Assembly: GCF_006352025.1 (NCBI RefSeq)
Contig: NZ_CP040936.1
Coordinates: forward strand, 3,288,001-3,352,000
Length of the DNA stretch: 64,000 nt
Reading direction: 5' to 3'
Origin: Hymenobacter sp. DG01
Lineage (GTDB): Bacteria > Bacteroidota > Bacteroidia > Cytophagales > Hymenobacteraceae
In this document: positions 50,968 to 59,366 of the stretch, one piece after another
Layout: every line of letters starts with the position of its first letter
Position numbering within the stretch: position 1 is the first letter of the stretch
Made by a program: the position numbers and the translations under genes
Notes under the pieces: generated by a model
Told to the model about the DNA's origin: nothing
What the model saw: only the letters and a program-made list of their open reading frames with translations
Databases searched by the model: none

Positions 50968-52302
50968 ATGGCAATACTTTCTCAAACCGAAGCCCAGGCT
51001 ATCCTGAAAAAGGTGCTGAGCTTCAGCAAAGCCGACGAGTGCGAAGCCACGCTCAACGGCCAGACGGGCGGCAACGTGCGCTCGGCCCGCAACGCCATCA
51101 GCACTAGTGGCGGCATCGATAACGTGGCTCTCACGGTCGAGTCGCGGTTCGGCAAACGCTCGGGGGTAGCCACCTGCAACCAGTTCGACGACGCTACCCT
51201 GCGCAACTGCGTGCAACGGGCTGAGGAAATTGCCCGCCTCGCCCCGGAAAGCCCCGAGTACATGCCCCTGCTGGGCCCCCAGAAGTACCTGGCCTCGCCG
51301 GGCAGCTTCTCGAAAAGCACCGCCGACATTACGCCCGACTACCGCGCCACCCAGGTGGGCGCCAGCATGAAGCTCTGCGACGAAAAGAAGCTGACTTCCG
51401 CAGCCTTCCTGAACGATGCGGCTGGCTTTGTGGCTAAGCGCAACAGCAAGGGCCTCGAAGCCTACCAGCAGGTATCAGGCCTGGAGTTCAGCATCACGGT
51501 GCGCACCCCGGACGGTACCGGCTCAGGCTACGCCACTGCCGACTACAACGACGCCAGCAAGTTCGACGCCCGCCGCCTGACCCAGATTGCCGCCGACAAA
51601 GCCGCCGGCTCGCGCAATGCCCAGGCCCTGGAGCCCGGCAAGTACACCGTTATTTTGGAGCCCGCCGCCCTGGTGGCTAACACCGATGCCTCCTTGCTGG
51701 CGGCCCTGATGGGTGCATTGGATGCGCGTAACGCCGATGAAGGCCGCTCTTTCCTGAGCAAAAAAGGAGGTGGCAACCGCAAAGGTGAAAAGCTGTTCGA
51801 CGAGCGGGTAACCATCTACTCCGACCCCACGAACCCCGAAATTGCGGACCTCACCTTCTCGGGTGACGGGCGCCCCCAGCAGAAGATTACCTGGATTGAG
51901 AAGGGGGTAGTGAAAAACCTCTACACCTCGCGCTACTGGGCTCAGAAAGCGGGTATCCCCGACATTCCGCGCCCCGGCGGCTGGATTATGGAAGGCGGCA
52001 CCCAAAGCACCGCCGACCTCATCAAGGGTACCCAGCGCGGCATTCTGGTTACGCGCCTGTGGTACATCCGCCCCGTTGACCCCCAGACGCTGCTCTACAC
52101 CGGCCTGACCCGCGACGGAACCTTCTACATTGAGAACGGCAAAATCAAGCACCCGGTGAAAAACTTCCGCTTCAACGAGTCGCCGATTATCATGCTCAAC
52201 AACTTGGAGGCGATTGGCAAGCCGGTACGGGTAGGCGGCAATCTGGTGCCCCCGCTCAAGATTCGGGACTTCACGTTTACGAGCCTTTCCGACGCGGTAT
52301 AG
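50968..52302 (+). CDS. tldE: TldE/PmbA-family partner protein (copy 1)
   Basis: A 444-residue TldE (PmbA). It starts MAILSQTEAQAILKKVL, without any signal peptide, and lacks the HExxxH motif of TldD, as is normal for TldE. Family segments include SARNAISTSGGIDNVALTVE, VTRLWYIRPVDPQTLLYTGLT-like text near residue 365 and the C-terminal RVGGNLVPPLKIRDF. TldE makes a heterodimer with TldD that forms the peptide tunnel. The ATG at 50968 matches the paralogue (MAILSKDES). The absence of a leader while its partner has a Tat leader is notable. Confidence 0.92.
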   Translation: MAILSQTEAQAILKKVLSFSKADECEATLNGQTGGNVRSARNAISTSGGIDNVALTVESRFGKRSGVATCNQFDDATLRNCVQRAEEIARLAPESPEYMPLLGPQKYLASPGSFSKSTADITPDYRATQVGASMKLCDEKKLTSAAFLNDAAGFVAKRNSKGLEAYQQVSGLEFSITVRTPDGTGSGYATADYNDASKFDARRLTQIAADKAAGSRNAQALEPGKYTVILEPAALVANTDASLLAALMGALDARNADEGRSFLSKKGGGNRKGEKLFDERVTIYSDPTNPEIADLTFSGDGRPQQKITWIEKGVVKNLYTSRYWAQKAGIPDIPRPGGWIMEGGTQSTADLIKGTQRGILVTRLWYIRPVDPQTLLYTGLTRDGTFYIENGKIKHPVKNFRFNESPIIMLNNLEAIGKPVRVGGNLVPPLKIRDFTFTSLSDAV

Positions 52303-52326
52303 CCTAGCACTTACCGCGGAGTTTAT

Positions 52327-52366
52327 GCAAACCCGCTTGGCCCTTGCCGGGCGGGTTTTGCTTTTT
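52327..52366 (+). terminator. Rho-independent terminator of the first tldDE pair
   Basis: Stem GCAAACCCGC / GCGGGTTTTGC with a small bulge and 14-nt loop, then TTTTT. The second pair is therefore probably transcribed from its own promoter. Confidence 0.8.
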
Positions 52367-52460
52367 CCTTTCATATAGTTGAGTGCTCTGATGGTGGCCT
52401 GCTAGGCTCCGCTTCTGGGTGCTTTCTTGACAAGCTTCTCCACTTCCAACTCCTACTCCT

Positions 52461-54110
52461 TTGAACAGACGTGATTTTGTGGGCGTAACTGGCCTGGCGG
52501 CCGGGGCGCTCTGGCTACCTTCGCTGCCCAGCCTGGCTGGCAACCCCGTTGACCCGGCTAGCTTTCTGGAGGGGGTAGATGTAGCCGTGAAAAAGCGCCT
52601 CTCCGACGCGGCCCTGAACGCGGCCAAATCGGCCGGTGCTACCTACGCCGACGTGCGCATTGGGCGCTACCTCAACCAGGGCGTATTTACCCGCGAGAAG
52701 CAGGTGCAGAACATCGTCAACTCCGAGAGCTACGGGGCGGGCATTCGGGTTATTGCCAACGGTACCTGGGGCTTCGCGGCCACCAACCAGGTTACGGAGG
52801 CCGGCATGGCTAAAGCCGCTCAGCTGGCCGTGCAGATTGCCAAAGCCAACTCCAAGGTGCAGAAGGAGCAGGTAAAGCTAGCTCCCCAGAAAGGCTACGG
52901 CGAAGTTTCGTGGAAGGCTCCCATCAAGCAGAATGCTTTTGAAGTGCCCATCAAGGACAAGGTGGATTTGCTATTGGCTACCAACGCCAAGGCCATGGAA
53001 AACGGCGCTTCCTTCGTGAATTCGGTGCTGTTTCAGGTAAACGAGCAGAAGTACTTTGCCTCTACCGACGGCTCCTACATCGACCAGGACATTCACCGCA
53101 TTTTCCCCACGTTTGGGGTAACGGTGGTGGACCGCAGCTCCGGCAAGTTCCGGAGCCGGCAGGCCCTGAGCTCGCCCATGGGCATGGGCTACGAGTACCT
53201 CACACCCAAGGCCGAGGACAAGGTAGCGGGCCCGCAAGGCTCCGATGTGGTGGGCTACAAGTACAGCTACGACATGCTGGAGGACGCCGCCCGCGCTGCC
53301 AAGCAAGCCAAGGAGAAAATCACGGCTAAGTCGGTGACGCCCGGCAAGTACGACCTGGTGCTCGACCCCCATCACCTGGGCCTGACCATCCACGAGTCGG
53401 TAGGTCACCCGTTGGAGCTGGACCGCGTGCTGGGCTATGAGGCTAACTACGCCGGTACTTCCTTCGCTACCATGGAATGGAAAGCTAAGGGCCAGCCTTA
53501 CGGCTCGAAGCTCGTCAACATTGTAGCCGACAAGCTGCAGCCCGGCTCCCTGGGCGCGGTGGGTTACGACGACGAAGGCGTGAAAACCAAGCAGTGGGAC
53601 CTGATCAAAAACGGCATCCTGGTCGATTACGAGAAGATCCGCGACCAGGCGCACATTGTTGGTCAGAACGAGTCGGATGGCTGCTGCTACTCCCAATCGT
53701 GGCAGGACGTGCAGTTCCAGCGCATGCCGAACGTGAGCCTACGCCCCGGCACCGAAAAGATGAGCGTGGACCAGATGATTGCGGGCGTGGACAAGGGCAT
53801 CTACATAGCCGGCAACGGTTCCTTCTCTATTGACCAACAACGCTACAACTCCCAGTTCGGCGGGCAGGTATTCTACGCCATCGAGAAGGGTAAAATTGCC
53901 GGCATGCTCGAGGACGTCGCCTACCAGACCAACACGCTGGAGTTCTGGAATAGCTGCGCGGCGGTTTGCGACCAGTCGGATTACCGATTCGCGGGCTTCT
54001 TCAACGACGGCAAGGGCCAGCCCAGCCAGAGCTCCGCGGTAAGCCACGGCTCCAGCACTACCCGCTTCAACGGCGTGAATGTTATCAACACCGCCCGCAA
54101 AATCGGATAA
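52461..54110 (+). CDS. tldD: TldD-family metalloprotease with Tat signal (copy 2)
   Basis: A 549-residue TldD, the same length as copy 1 and, by eye, over 80% identical after the signal peptide. TTG start, Tat signal MNRRDFVGVTGLAAGALWLP, zinc motif HESVGH (His311, Glu312, His316) followed by PLELDRVLG, and the shared GQNESDGCCYSQSW segment. Differences cluster in the signal peptide and in a few surface positions such as HPLE for HATE next to the zinc site. It is separated from the following tldE copy by only 3 nt, presumably the ancestral arrangement. Confidence 0.92.
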   Translation: MNRRDFVGVTGLAAGALWLPSLPSLAGNPVDPASFLEGVDVAVKKRLSDAALNAAKSAGATYADVRIGRYLNQGVFTREKQVQNIVNSESYGAGIRVIANGTWGFAATNQVTEAGMAKAAQLAVQIAKANSKVQKEQVKLAPQKGYGEVSWKAPIKQNAFEVPIKDKVDLLLATNAKAMENGASFVNSVLFQVNEQKYFASTDGSYIDQDIHRIFPTFGVTVVDRSSGKFRSRQALSSPMGMGYEYLTPKAEDKVAGPQGSDVVGYKYSYDMLEDAARAAKQAKEKITAKSVTPGKYDLVLDPHHLGLTIHESVGHPLELDRVLGYEANYAGTSFATMEWKAKGQPYGSKLVNIVADKLQPGSLGAVGYDDEGVKTKQWDLIKNGILVDYEKIRDQAHIVGQNESDGCCYSQSWQDVQFQRMPNVSLRPGTEKMSVDQMIAGVDKGIYIAGNGSFSIDQQRYNSQFGGQVFYAIEKGKIAGMLEDVAYQTNTLEFWNSCAAVCDQSDYRFAGFFNDGKGQPSQSSAVSHGSSTTRFNGVNVINTARKIG

Positions 54111-54113
54111 GCT

Positions 54114-55439
54114 ATGGCCATTCTTTCCAAAGACGAGTCGCAGGCTATCCTGAAGAAGGTGGTGAGCTTCACTACTGCTGATGAGTGCCAGGCTACCCTG
54201 CAGGGCCGCACCAGCGGCAACGTGCGATACGCCCGTAACTCCGTGAGCACCGCCGGGTCCCGCGACAATGTGTCGTTGGTGGTGGAGGCGAGGTTTGGCA
54301 AGCGGGCGGGGGTAGCCACCTGCAACCAGTTCGACGATGCTACCCTGCGCCGCTGCGTGCAACGGGCCGAGGAAATTGCCCGTCTCGCCCCCGAGGACCC
54401 CGAATACATGCCCTTGCTGGGCCCCCAGCAGTACCTCACGCCGGTAAGCTACGCAGCCAGTACCGCTGGTATTACCCCCGACTTCCGGGCCCAGGCCGCC
54501 GGCGACAGTATTGCGCTGTGCGCCGCCAAGCAGCTGACTGCCGCAGGTTACCTCGAAGATGGCGCTTCTTTCCTGGCCCTGCGCAACAACAAAGGTCTGG
54601 AAGCCTACCAGCAAAGCACCAACCTCGACTTCTCGGTGACGGTGCGCACCCCGGACGGTACCGGTTCAGGCTACGCCGTGGCCGATTTCACCGATGCCAG
54701 CAAGTTCAACGCCAAGGCCCTGACCCAGATTGCGGCCGACAAAGCTGCCGGCTCGCGCAATGCCAAAGCCCTGGAGCCCGGCAAGTACACCGTTATTCTA
54801 GAGCCTGCCGCTCTGGTTTCCGATGAAGGTTTGCTTAACAACCTGGTGTATAACTTCGGAGCCCGCGAGGCCGATGAGGGACGCTCCTTCCTGAGCAAAA
54901 AGGGGGGCGGCAACCGTACCGGCGAAAAGCTGTTCGACCCACGCATTACCATCTACTCCGATCCGCTGAATGCCCAAGCTCCGGGCGGCGTGTTTGATGG
55001 GGAAGGGCTGCCGGTGAAGCGCATGAACTGGGTGGAAAAGGGCGTGGTCAAGAATCTGTACTACACCCGCTACTGGGCCCAGAAAACGGGCCAGCAGCCC
55101 ACGGCTTTTTCTGGCAACTTCATCATGGAAGGGGGCACCCAAAGCGTGCAGGACCTGATCAAGAGCACGGCTAAGGGCATTCTGGTTACGCGCCTGTGGT
55201 ACATTCGCGACGTGGACCCCCAAACGCTGCTGTTCACAGGCCTGACCCGTGACGGAACCTTCTACATCGAGAACGGTAAGATTAAGCACCCGGTGAAGAA
55301 CTTCCGCTTCAATGAAAGCCCCGTGATTATGCTCAACAACATCGAGGCCATCGGGCGGCCCGTGCGGTTGGGCGGCAACCTGGTGCCCCCGCTTAAAATT
55401 CGGGACTTCACCTTCACCAGCCTCTCCGACGCGGTGTAG
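54114..55439 (+). CDS. tldE: TldE/PmbA-family partner protein (copy 2)
   Basis: A 441-residue TldE starting MAILSKDESQAILKKVV, with no signal peptide and no metal motif. It parallels copy 1 throughout (ARNSVSTAGSRDNVSLVVE; the C-terminal block VPPLKIRDFTFTSLSDAV is identical). Divergence is greatest around residues 235-290, a region likely to line the heterodimer tunnel, so the two pairs may differ in peptide specificity; this is an inference. It is almost certainly cotranscribed with tldD copy 2. A terminator follows. Confidence 0.92.
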   Translation: MAILSKDESQAILKKVVSFTTADECQATLQGRTSGNVRYARNSVSTAGSRDNVSLVVEARFGKRAGVATCNQFDDATLRRCVQRAEEIARLAPEDPEYMPLLGPQQYLTPVSYAASTAGITPDFRAQAAGDSIALCAAKQLTAAGYLEDGASFLALRNNKGLEAYQQSTNLDFSVTVRTPDGTGSGYAVADFTDASKFNAKALTQIAADKAAGSRNAKALEPGKYTVILEPAALVSDEGLLNNLVYNFGAREADEGRSFLSKKGGGNRTGEKLFDPRITIYSDPLNAQAPGGVFDGEGLPVKRMNWVEKGVVKNLYYTRYWAQKTGQQPTAFSGNFIMEGGTQSVQDLIKSTAKGILVTRLWYIRDVDPQTLLFTGLTRDGTFYIENGKIKHPVKNFRFNESPVIMLNNIEAIGRPVRLGGNLVPPLKIRDFTFTSLSDAV

Positions 55440-55517
55440 CATCACAGATTAAACGGATTGCCGGAATCATACGGATTTCAGCACCGAGTTTAGGTTGTTC
55501 CTGACTATCTATCAAGT

Positions 55518-55550
55518 AAAAAAGACGCCCCTGATGGGGCGTCTTTTTTT
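55518..55550. terminator. Bidirectional terminator after the second tldDE pair
   Basis: Stem AAAAAAGACGCCCC / GGGGCGTCTTTTTT with a tetraloop and a long T run. It lies between convergent genes. Confidence 0.9.
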
Positions 55551-55588
55551 ATTTTTAGCAGGTAGCATCTTATTAAGATGTTAAGATG

Positions 55589-56185
55589 CTATTTGTCGCC
55601 GAACTGCAGCGCCAGATAGCCCTGAATGACGCGGTTGCGCAGGCGCGGATCATTGCTGCCGCTGAGGTTGCGCACGTCGTTGATGTCGTTGACGCCGGCG
55701 GTGAAGCGCCCGCCTACCAGCAGGTTTCCCAGCTTCAGGCCCGCCCCGGCCGCCAGGCTCAGGTCGCCGCGCTTGTAGCTGCTGTAGGGGCCGTTGCCGG
55801 AAGAAGATACGCTCACGTCGCCGCTGGCATCTTTGCGGAGCAGAAAGCCAAACTGCGGTCCGGCCTCCACGAACACCGGCCCCACTGTTACCTTAGCCAG
55901 CACCGGCAGGTTGAGGTAGTGCAGCTTAGCATCATAATTCCCGACGGCATCCTTAAACGAGCTACCCTGCAGGGAATACAACAGCTCCGGCTGAATGGAA
56001 ATGGGCCCGATCAGGTCGGCCTCGTAGAAGATGCCGGCGTGATAGTACGTTTTGTACTTGGTAGAGGTAGAGCCCAGATTTTCCCCATCGAGCACGGCGG
56101 CGTTGATGCCCGCTTTTATGCCCAGCTGAGCATGGGCCGTGGCGGCCAGCAGCAGAGCCAGCAAGAGAAGCAAAGTTTGTTTCAT
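55589..56185 (-). CDS. PorT-like/porin-family outer-membrane beta-barrel protein
   Basis: A 198-residue exported protein (signal MKQTLLLLLALLLAATAHA). The strands LGIKAGINAAVLDG, ISIQPELLYSLQG, LHYLNLPVLAKVTVGPVFVE, AAGAGLKLGNLLVGGRFTAG and the C-terminal NRVIQGYLALQFG match the outer-membrane beta-barrel (PorT-like) family of Bacteroidota. The neighbour at 56270 is a diverged paralogue with the same YLNLPVL and NRVIQ blocks. The function is unknown; the position inside the TldDE-DUF4159-MoxR region may be meaningful. Confidence 0.85.
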   Translation of the reverse strand: MKQTLLLLLALLLAATAHAQLGIKAGINAAVLDGENLGSTSTKYKTYYHAGIFYEADLIGPISIQPELLYSLQGSSFKDAVGNYDAKLHYLNLPVLAKVTVGPVFVEAGPQFGFLLRKDASGDVSVSSSGNGPYSSYKRGDLSLAAGAGLKLGNLLVGGRFTAGVNDINDVRNLSGSNDPRLRNRVIQGYLALQFGDK

Positions 56186-56269
56186 GGCGCAGGTACTGAG
56201 AAGGTTATAGATACTAGTACGGGGTAGTAACGTAAAACCTTCGGCGCGGGGTATGCCTGAGTTCCGGCT

Positions 56270-56893
56270 TTATCGCTTCCCGAGCAGCTTACCCACCGAG
56301 AGCTGAATGACGCGGTTGTGCAGCCCTCCCAGGCCCAGGGTTGACCGCAGCTGCCGCTCATCGGAATTGTTGTTGATATCAGACAGCCCGTAGTTCAGGC
56401 GCGCATCCAGCATCCAGCCCGAGGCAAACTCATACCCCACTCCGCCCACAATGCCGCCTTCCAGCTTCCTGACATCCTTGCTGCCACTGTCGCTGGCTCC
56501 GAGCAGAATGCCCAGCTGCGGCCCAATGTTGAGGTAGGCGTGGCGGCCCACATACTGGCGCAGCAGCACCGGCAGGTTTAGGTAAGCAATCCGCCGGTGC
56601 ACCACGGTGGTCTGGCCCTGGGGGCCGATGGGTTTCTTCTCGTTGGTACCCTGCAGGCTGAGCTGCAGCTCGGTTTGCACGGCAAAGCCCTGCGCGCTGG
56701 GCCGGAACCGCACCATTGGCCCCAGCGTAAACCCCGGAAACAACTGGGCGCTGCTATTGATGGTCCCGCTTAGGGTAGCCAGGTTCAGGCCCGCTTTCAG
56801 GCCTAGCCGGGTTTCGTCGGCCGGGGCCTGGGCCGCGGCCGTGCCCGCCAGCCCTACCAGACCCACCGAGAGAAGTACGAATACAGAACGCAT
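56270..56893 (-). CDS. PorT-like/porin-family outer-membrane beta-barrel protein, paralogue
   Basis: A 207-residue exported protein (signal ending AGTAAA, then QAPADETRLGLKAGLNLATL). Barrel strands include FAVQTELQLSLQGT, RRIAYLNLPVLLRQYVG, YLNIGPQLGILLGA, WMLDARLNYGLSDI and LHNRVIQLSVGKLLG. It shares order and key blocks with the gene at 55589, so the two probably arose by tandem duplication. The ATG at 56893 opens the signal peptide; upstream in-frame sequence is non-coding. It is divergent from the DUF4159 gene. Confidence 0.85.
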   Translation of the reverse strand: MRSVFVLLSVGLVGLAGTAAAQAPADETRLGLKAGLNLATLSGTINSSAQLFPGFTLGPMVRFRPSAQGFAVQTELQLSLQGTNEKKPIGPQGQTTVVHRRIAYLNLPVLLRQYVGRHAYLNIGPQLGILLGASDSGSKDVRKLEGGIVGGVGYEFASGWMLDARLNYGLSDINNNSDERQLRSTLGLGGLHNRVIQLSVGKLLGKR

Positions 56894-57031
56894 TGAAAAA
56901 GAACAGGACAAAGTAAACCTGGATGACTGAAGTAAAAGCGCCGTGTGCTTTCTTGCCAGAAGCAGCCCCCAAGCTCGACAAAACTTCTCAACTTTCCGGA
57001 CCCTGGCAAGCCACCTGCCGACCATAGCTGG

Positions 57032-57039
57032 TGTCTTTG
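57032..57039 (+). promoter_or_regulatory. Candidate -7 box of the DUF4159 gene (TGTCTTTG)
   Basis: It is identical over 12 nt (TGTCTTTGCGCC) to the box upstream of the M13 gene and lies 30 nt before the ATG. Confidence 0.4.
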
Positions 57040-57068
57040 CGCCGCATCTTCTTCTTTCATCTTCTGCC

Positions 57069-57692
57069 ATGCCCGCTCCTTTCACCTTCGTGCGCCTGCA
57101 ATACCGCTCCGGCGACTGGGATGCCGTGGATGAGCGCATGCCGGCCAACCTGCTTCACTCCCTGGTTCAGTACACCAAAGTACCCGTCAATGCCAAGGAG
57201 AAAGTAGTAGCCCTCGATTCGCCGGAGTTGTTTCGCTACCCCTTCTGCTACCTCTCGGGGCATCGATTGGTGCAGTTTTCGGCCCCGGAAAAGAAAAACT
57301 TCGAGCAGTACGTGCGCGGTGGAGGCTTTGTGTTCGTGGATGACTGCAACCACGACATCGACGGGCTGTTTGCGCGCTCCTTTGAGGAGCAGATGCGCGT
57401 GTGCTTCGGGGCCGGCGCCCTGAAAAAGCTGCCCAAAACGCACCCCATCTACTCGCAGTTTTTCAAGTTCCCGGAGGGCCCGCCCAACACCGGCTTCGAG
57501 CTCAATGGCTGGGGCGACGACCTGGTGCACGACTACCTCAAGGGTATTGAAATTAATGGGCGCCTGGCCGTGCTGTACTCCAATAAAGACTACGGCTGCG
57601 AGTGGGACTACGACTTCCGCAATAAGCGCTTCCTGGCCGAAGACAATACCAAGTTCGGGGTCAATATTATTCTGTACGCCCTGACCGCCTGA
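57069..57692 (+). CDS. DUF4159 domain protein
   Basis: A 207-residue protein consisting of one DUF4159 domain. TFVRLQYRSGDWDAVDERMPANLLHSLVQYTKVPV opens the fold, then LFRYPFCYLSGHRLVQFSA and YVRGGGFVFVDDCNHDID form the glutamine-amidotransferase-like core without an obvious catalytic Cys. FELNGWGDDLVHDYLKGIEI and LYSNKDYGCEWDYD follow. There is no signal peptide in this version, whereas many homologues carry one. DUF4159 proteins recur beside MoxR/DUF58/BatA genes, and the MoxR gene is 1.7 kb downstream here. The reaction is unknown. Confidence 0.85.
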   Translation: MPAPFTFVRLQYRSGDWDAVDERMPANLLHSLVQYTKVPVNAKEKVVALDSPELFRYPFCYLSGHRLVQFSAPEKKNFEQYVRGGGFVFVDDCNHDIDGLFARSFEEQMRVCFGAGALKKLPKTHPIYSQFFKFPEGPPNTGFELNGWGDDLVHDYLKGIEINGRLAVLYSNKDYGCEWDYDFRNKRFLAEDNTKFGVNIILYALTA

Positions 57693-57732
57693 TTTTCCGA
57701 GTAGCTTTTCTCTATTATTCCCTCCTGTTCTT

Positions 57733-58500
57733 ATGCGTCAACATCTACTTTCTACCCTGCTGCTGGCCGCCGGACTGGCAGCCCCGGCCACGGCCCAGGT
57801 GCGGGTGCAACTGGATCCGCTGGGCCCACTACGCCTGCGCCTGGGGGTGCGGGCCGGTGCCCAGGTTACCCGCATGACAATTGCCGCGCCCGACTATGTG
57901 TCAACCGAGCTGAAGTATAACTACTGGGGCGGGCAGGCCGGCCTGGTGCTGGAGGCAGCCGTGGGGTGGTTGAGCCTGCAGCAGGGGGTAGTGTTCAGTC
58001 AGAAAGGTTACCGGGAAAAACGCAGCTGGACGCAGGAACTGCAGGGTACCTCCTACCCCTCGAAGAGTTTGGTGCGCCTGCGCCTGAACTACCTGGAGCT
58101 TCCCCTGAACCTGGTGGCTACCGTGCACGGGGTGCAGCTGTTTGCCGGCCCTTACCTGGGCGTGGGCCTGAGCGGCGAGTACAAGTACACGTACACCAAG
58201 CCCATGCGCACCTCGGAGTACTACCAAACCTACGCCCTGACCAGCTACGCCAACGAAACGAAAATTGGCTTCGGCAAGAAAAGCCCCACGCCTTACTACC
58301 GGCCCTTCCGGCGCCTGGATGCCGGCTACCAGGTAGGGGTAGGCTACCGGCGGGGCGGCTGGCAGGCCCAGGCTGCGTACTCGCACGGGGTAAAAAACTC
58401 GTATGAAAGCATCTATATCGGCTACGACCCACCAGCCGAAAACCGGGGCTTCCAGCTTAATCTGACCCGCTTTTTTGGCCGCCCGGAGCCCGCGCAGTAA
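57733..58500 (+). CDS. Porin-family outer-membrane beta-barrel protein
   Basis: A 255-residue exported protein (signal MRQHLLSTLLLAAGLAAPATA). The barrel strands LGVRAGAQVTRMTIAAP, LVLEAAVGWLSLQQGVVFSQ, RLRLNYLELPLNLVATVHG, LFAGPYLGVGLSGEYKYTY and the terminal NRGFQLNLTRFFG place it in the porin-family/PorT-like group. It follows the DUF4159 gene by 40 bp on the same strand, so the two are likely cotranscribed. A structural tie between this barrel and DUF4159 is only suggested by position. Confidence 0.83.
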   Translation: MRQHLLSTLLLAAGLAAPATAQVRVQLDPLGPLRLRLGVRAGAQVTRMTIAAPDYVSTELKYNYWGGQAGLVLEAAVGWLSLQQGVVFSQKGYREKRSWTQELQGTSYPSKSLVRLRLNYLELPLNLVATVHGVQLFAGPYLGVGLSGEYKYTYTKPMRTSEYYQTYALTSYANETKIGFGKKSPTPYYRPFRRLDAGYQVGVGYRRGGWQAQAAYSHGVKNSYESIYIGYDPPAENRGFQLNLTRFFGRPEPAQ

Positions 58501-58518
58501 GGCTGCCTGGCCGCGTTT

Positions 58519-59187
58519 CTAGAAGCGGTAGCCCAGGCTGATGCGCCCGTCGAACACGGTACCATTTTCGTAGAAGGTTTCTTCCTCGTAGTAGCCGCCC
58601 CCGCGGCGGTAGTTCCGGATCTGGTCCTGGCCGATGCGCGCCCAGCTCATCAGCCCGCCCGACACATCCAGCAGAAACCGGCGCTGGGCTCCCAGCGGCA
58701 TCTGGCTTCCCAGCAGCACACCCGCGCCGCCCAGCTTGCGCCGCACTACCTCCGGCCCATAACCCGAATCCTGCCGGATGCCGCGGTAGCTGAGCGTGGG
58801 GGCCACGTAGAGGCCCGCCAGGCCCGTTTGCCGGCCCTGGTAATAATAGTAGCGGCCCTGGGCGGCCAGGCCCCAGGCACGCTCCTCGGGGCTGCCGCCG
58901 TTTACCAGCAGCTCGGCGTTGGCGCTCAGCCGGGGCCGCAGCTGCCGCTCATAGCCCAGCAGCAGGGGCATCAGGATACCACTGTTTCCCAGGGCCGAAG
59001 ACGCCAGGTTCCGGGCCAGAATACCGCCTACATCCAGCCGGAGGGCATTGGAGTACACGGCGGGGGTAGGCTTCAGGGTATCGGGGAGTGGGGACTGGGC
59101 CTGGGCTGCGGAAGAAACCAGGCCGGTAAACAGGAGGGCGGCAGCCAGGCGGCCCCAGTGGAAAGTGCGGGAGTAGTTGCGTATCAT
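58519..59187 (-). CDS. Exported beta-barrel-like protein, uncharacterised
   Basis: A 222-residue exported protein (signal ending SSAAQA). Alternating strands such as LLLGYERQLRPRLSANAELLVNG, WGLAAQGRYYYYQGRQTG, LYVAPTLSYRGI and the C-terminal FDGRISLGYRF fit a small outer-membrane barrel. I do not recognise the family. It is convergent with the preceding barrel gene and divergent from moxR, interrupting the otherwise rightward cluster. The ATG at 59187 is preferred to a start at 59292 that would add a charged leader. Confidence 0.75.
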   Translation of the reverse strand: MIRNYSRTFHWGRLAAALLFTGLVSSAAQAQSPLPDTLKPTPAVYSNALRLDVGGILARNLASSALGNSGILMPLLLGYERQLRPRLSANAELLVNGGSPEERAWGLAAQGRYYYYQGRQTGLAGLYVAPTLSYRGIRQDSGYGPEVVRRKLGGAGVLLGSQMPLGAQRRFLLDVSGGLMSWARIGQDQIRNYRRGGGYYEEETFYENGTVFDGRISLGYRF

Positions 59188-59366
59188 GGTCCGAAATAGA
59201 TACTTGCGGCACGGGGCGGCAAACCATTCGGGCGGTTTATCAGACTTTACCTGCCGAAGAAAAAAGCAGGCAAAAACCTTTTCCCGACGCATCCTTGCCG
59301 TCCTATATCTGACTTTGTCCTGGCTTCATCCTCTTCTCTTTCTGACTTTTCAACGCTCCACTTTCC

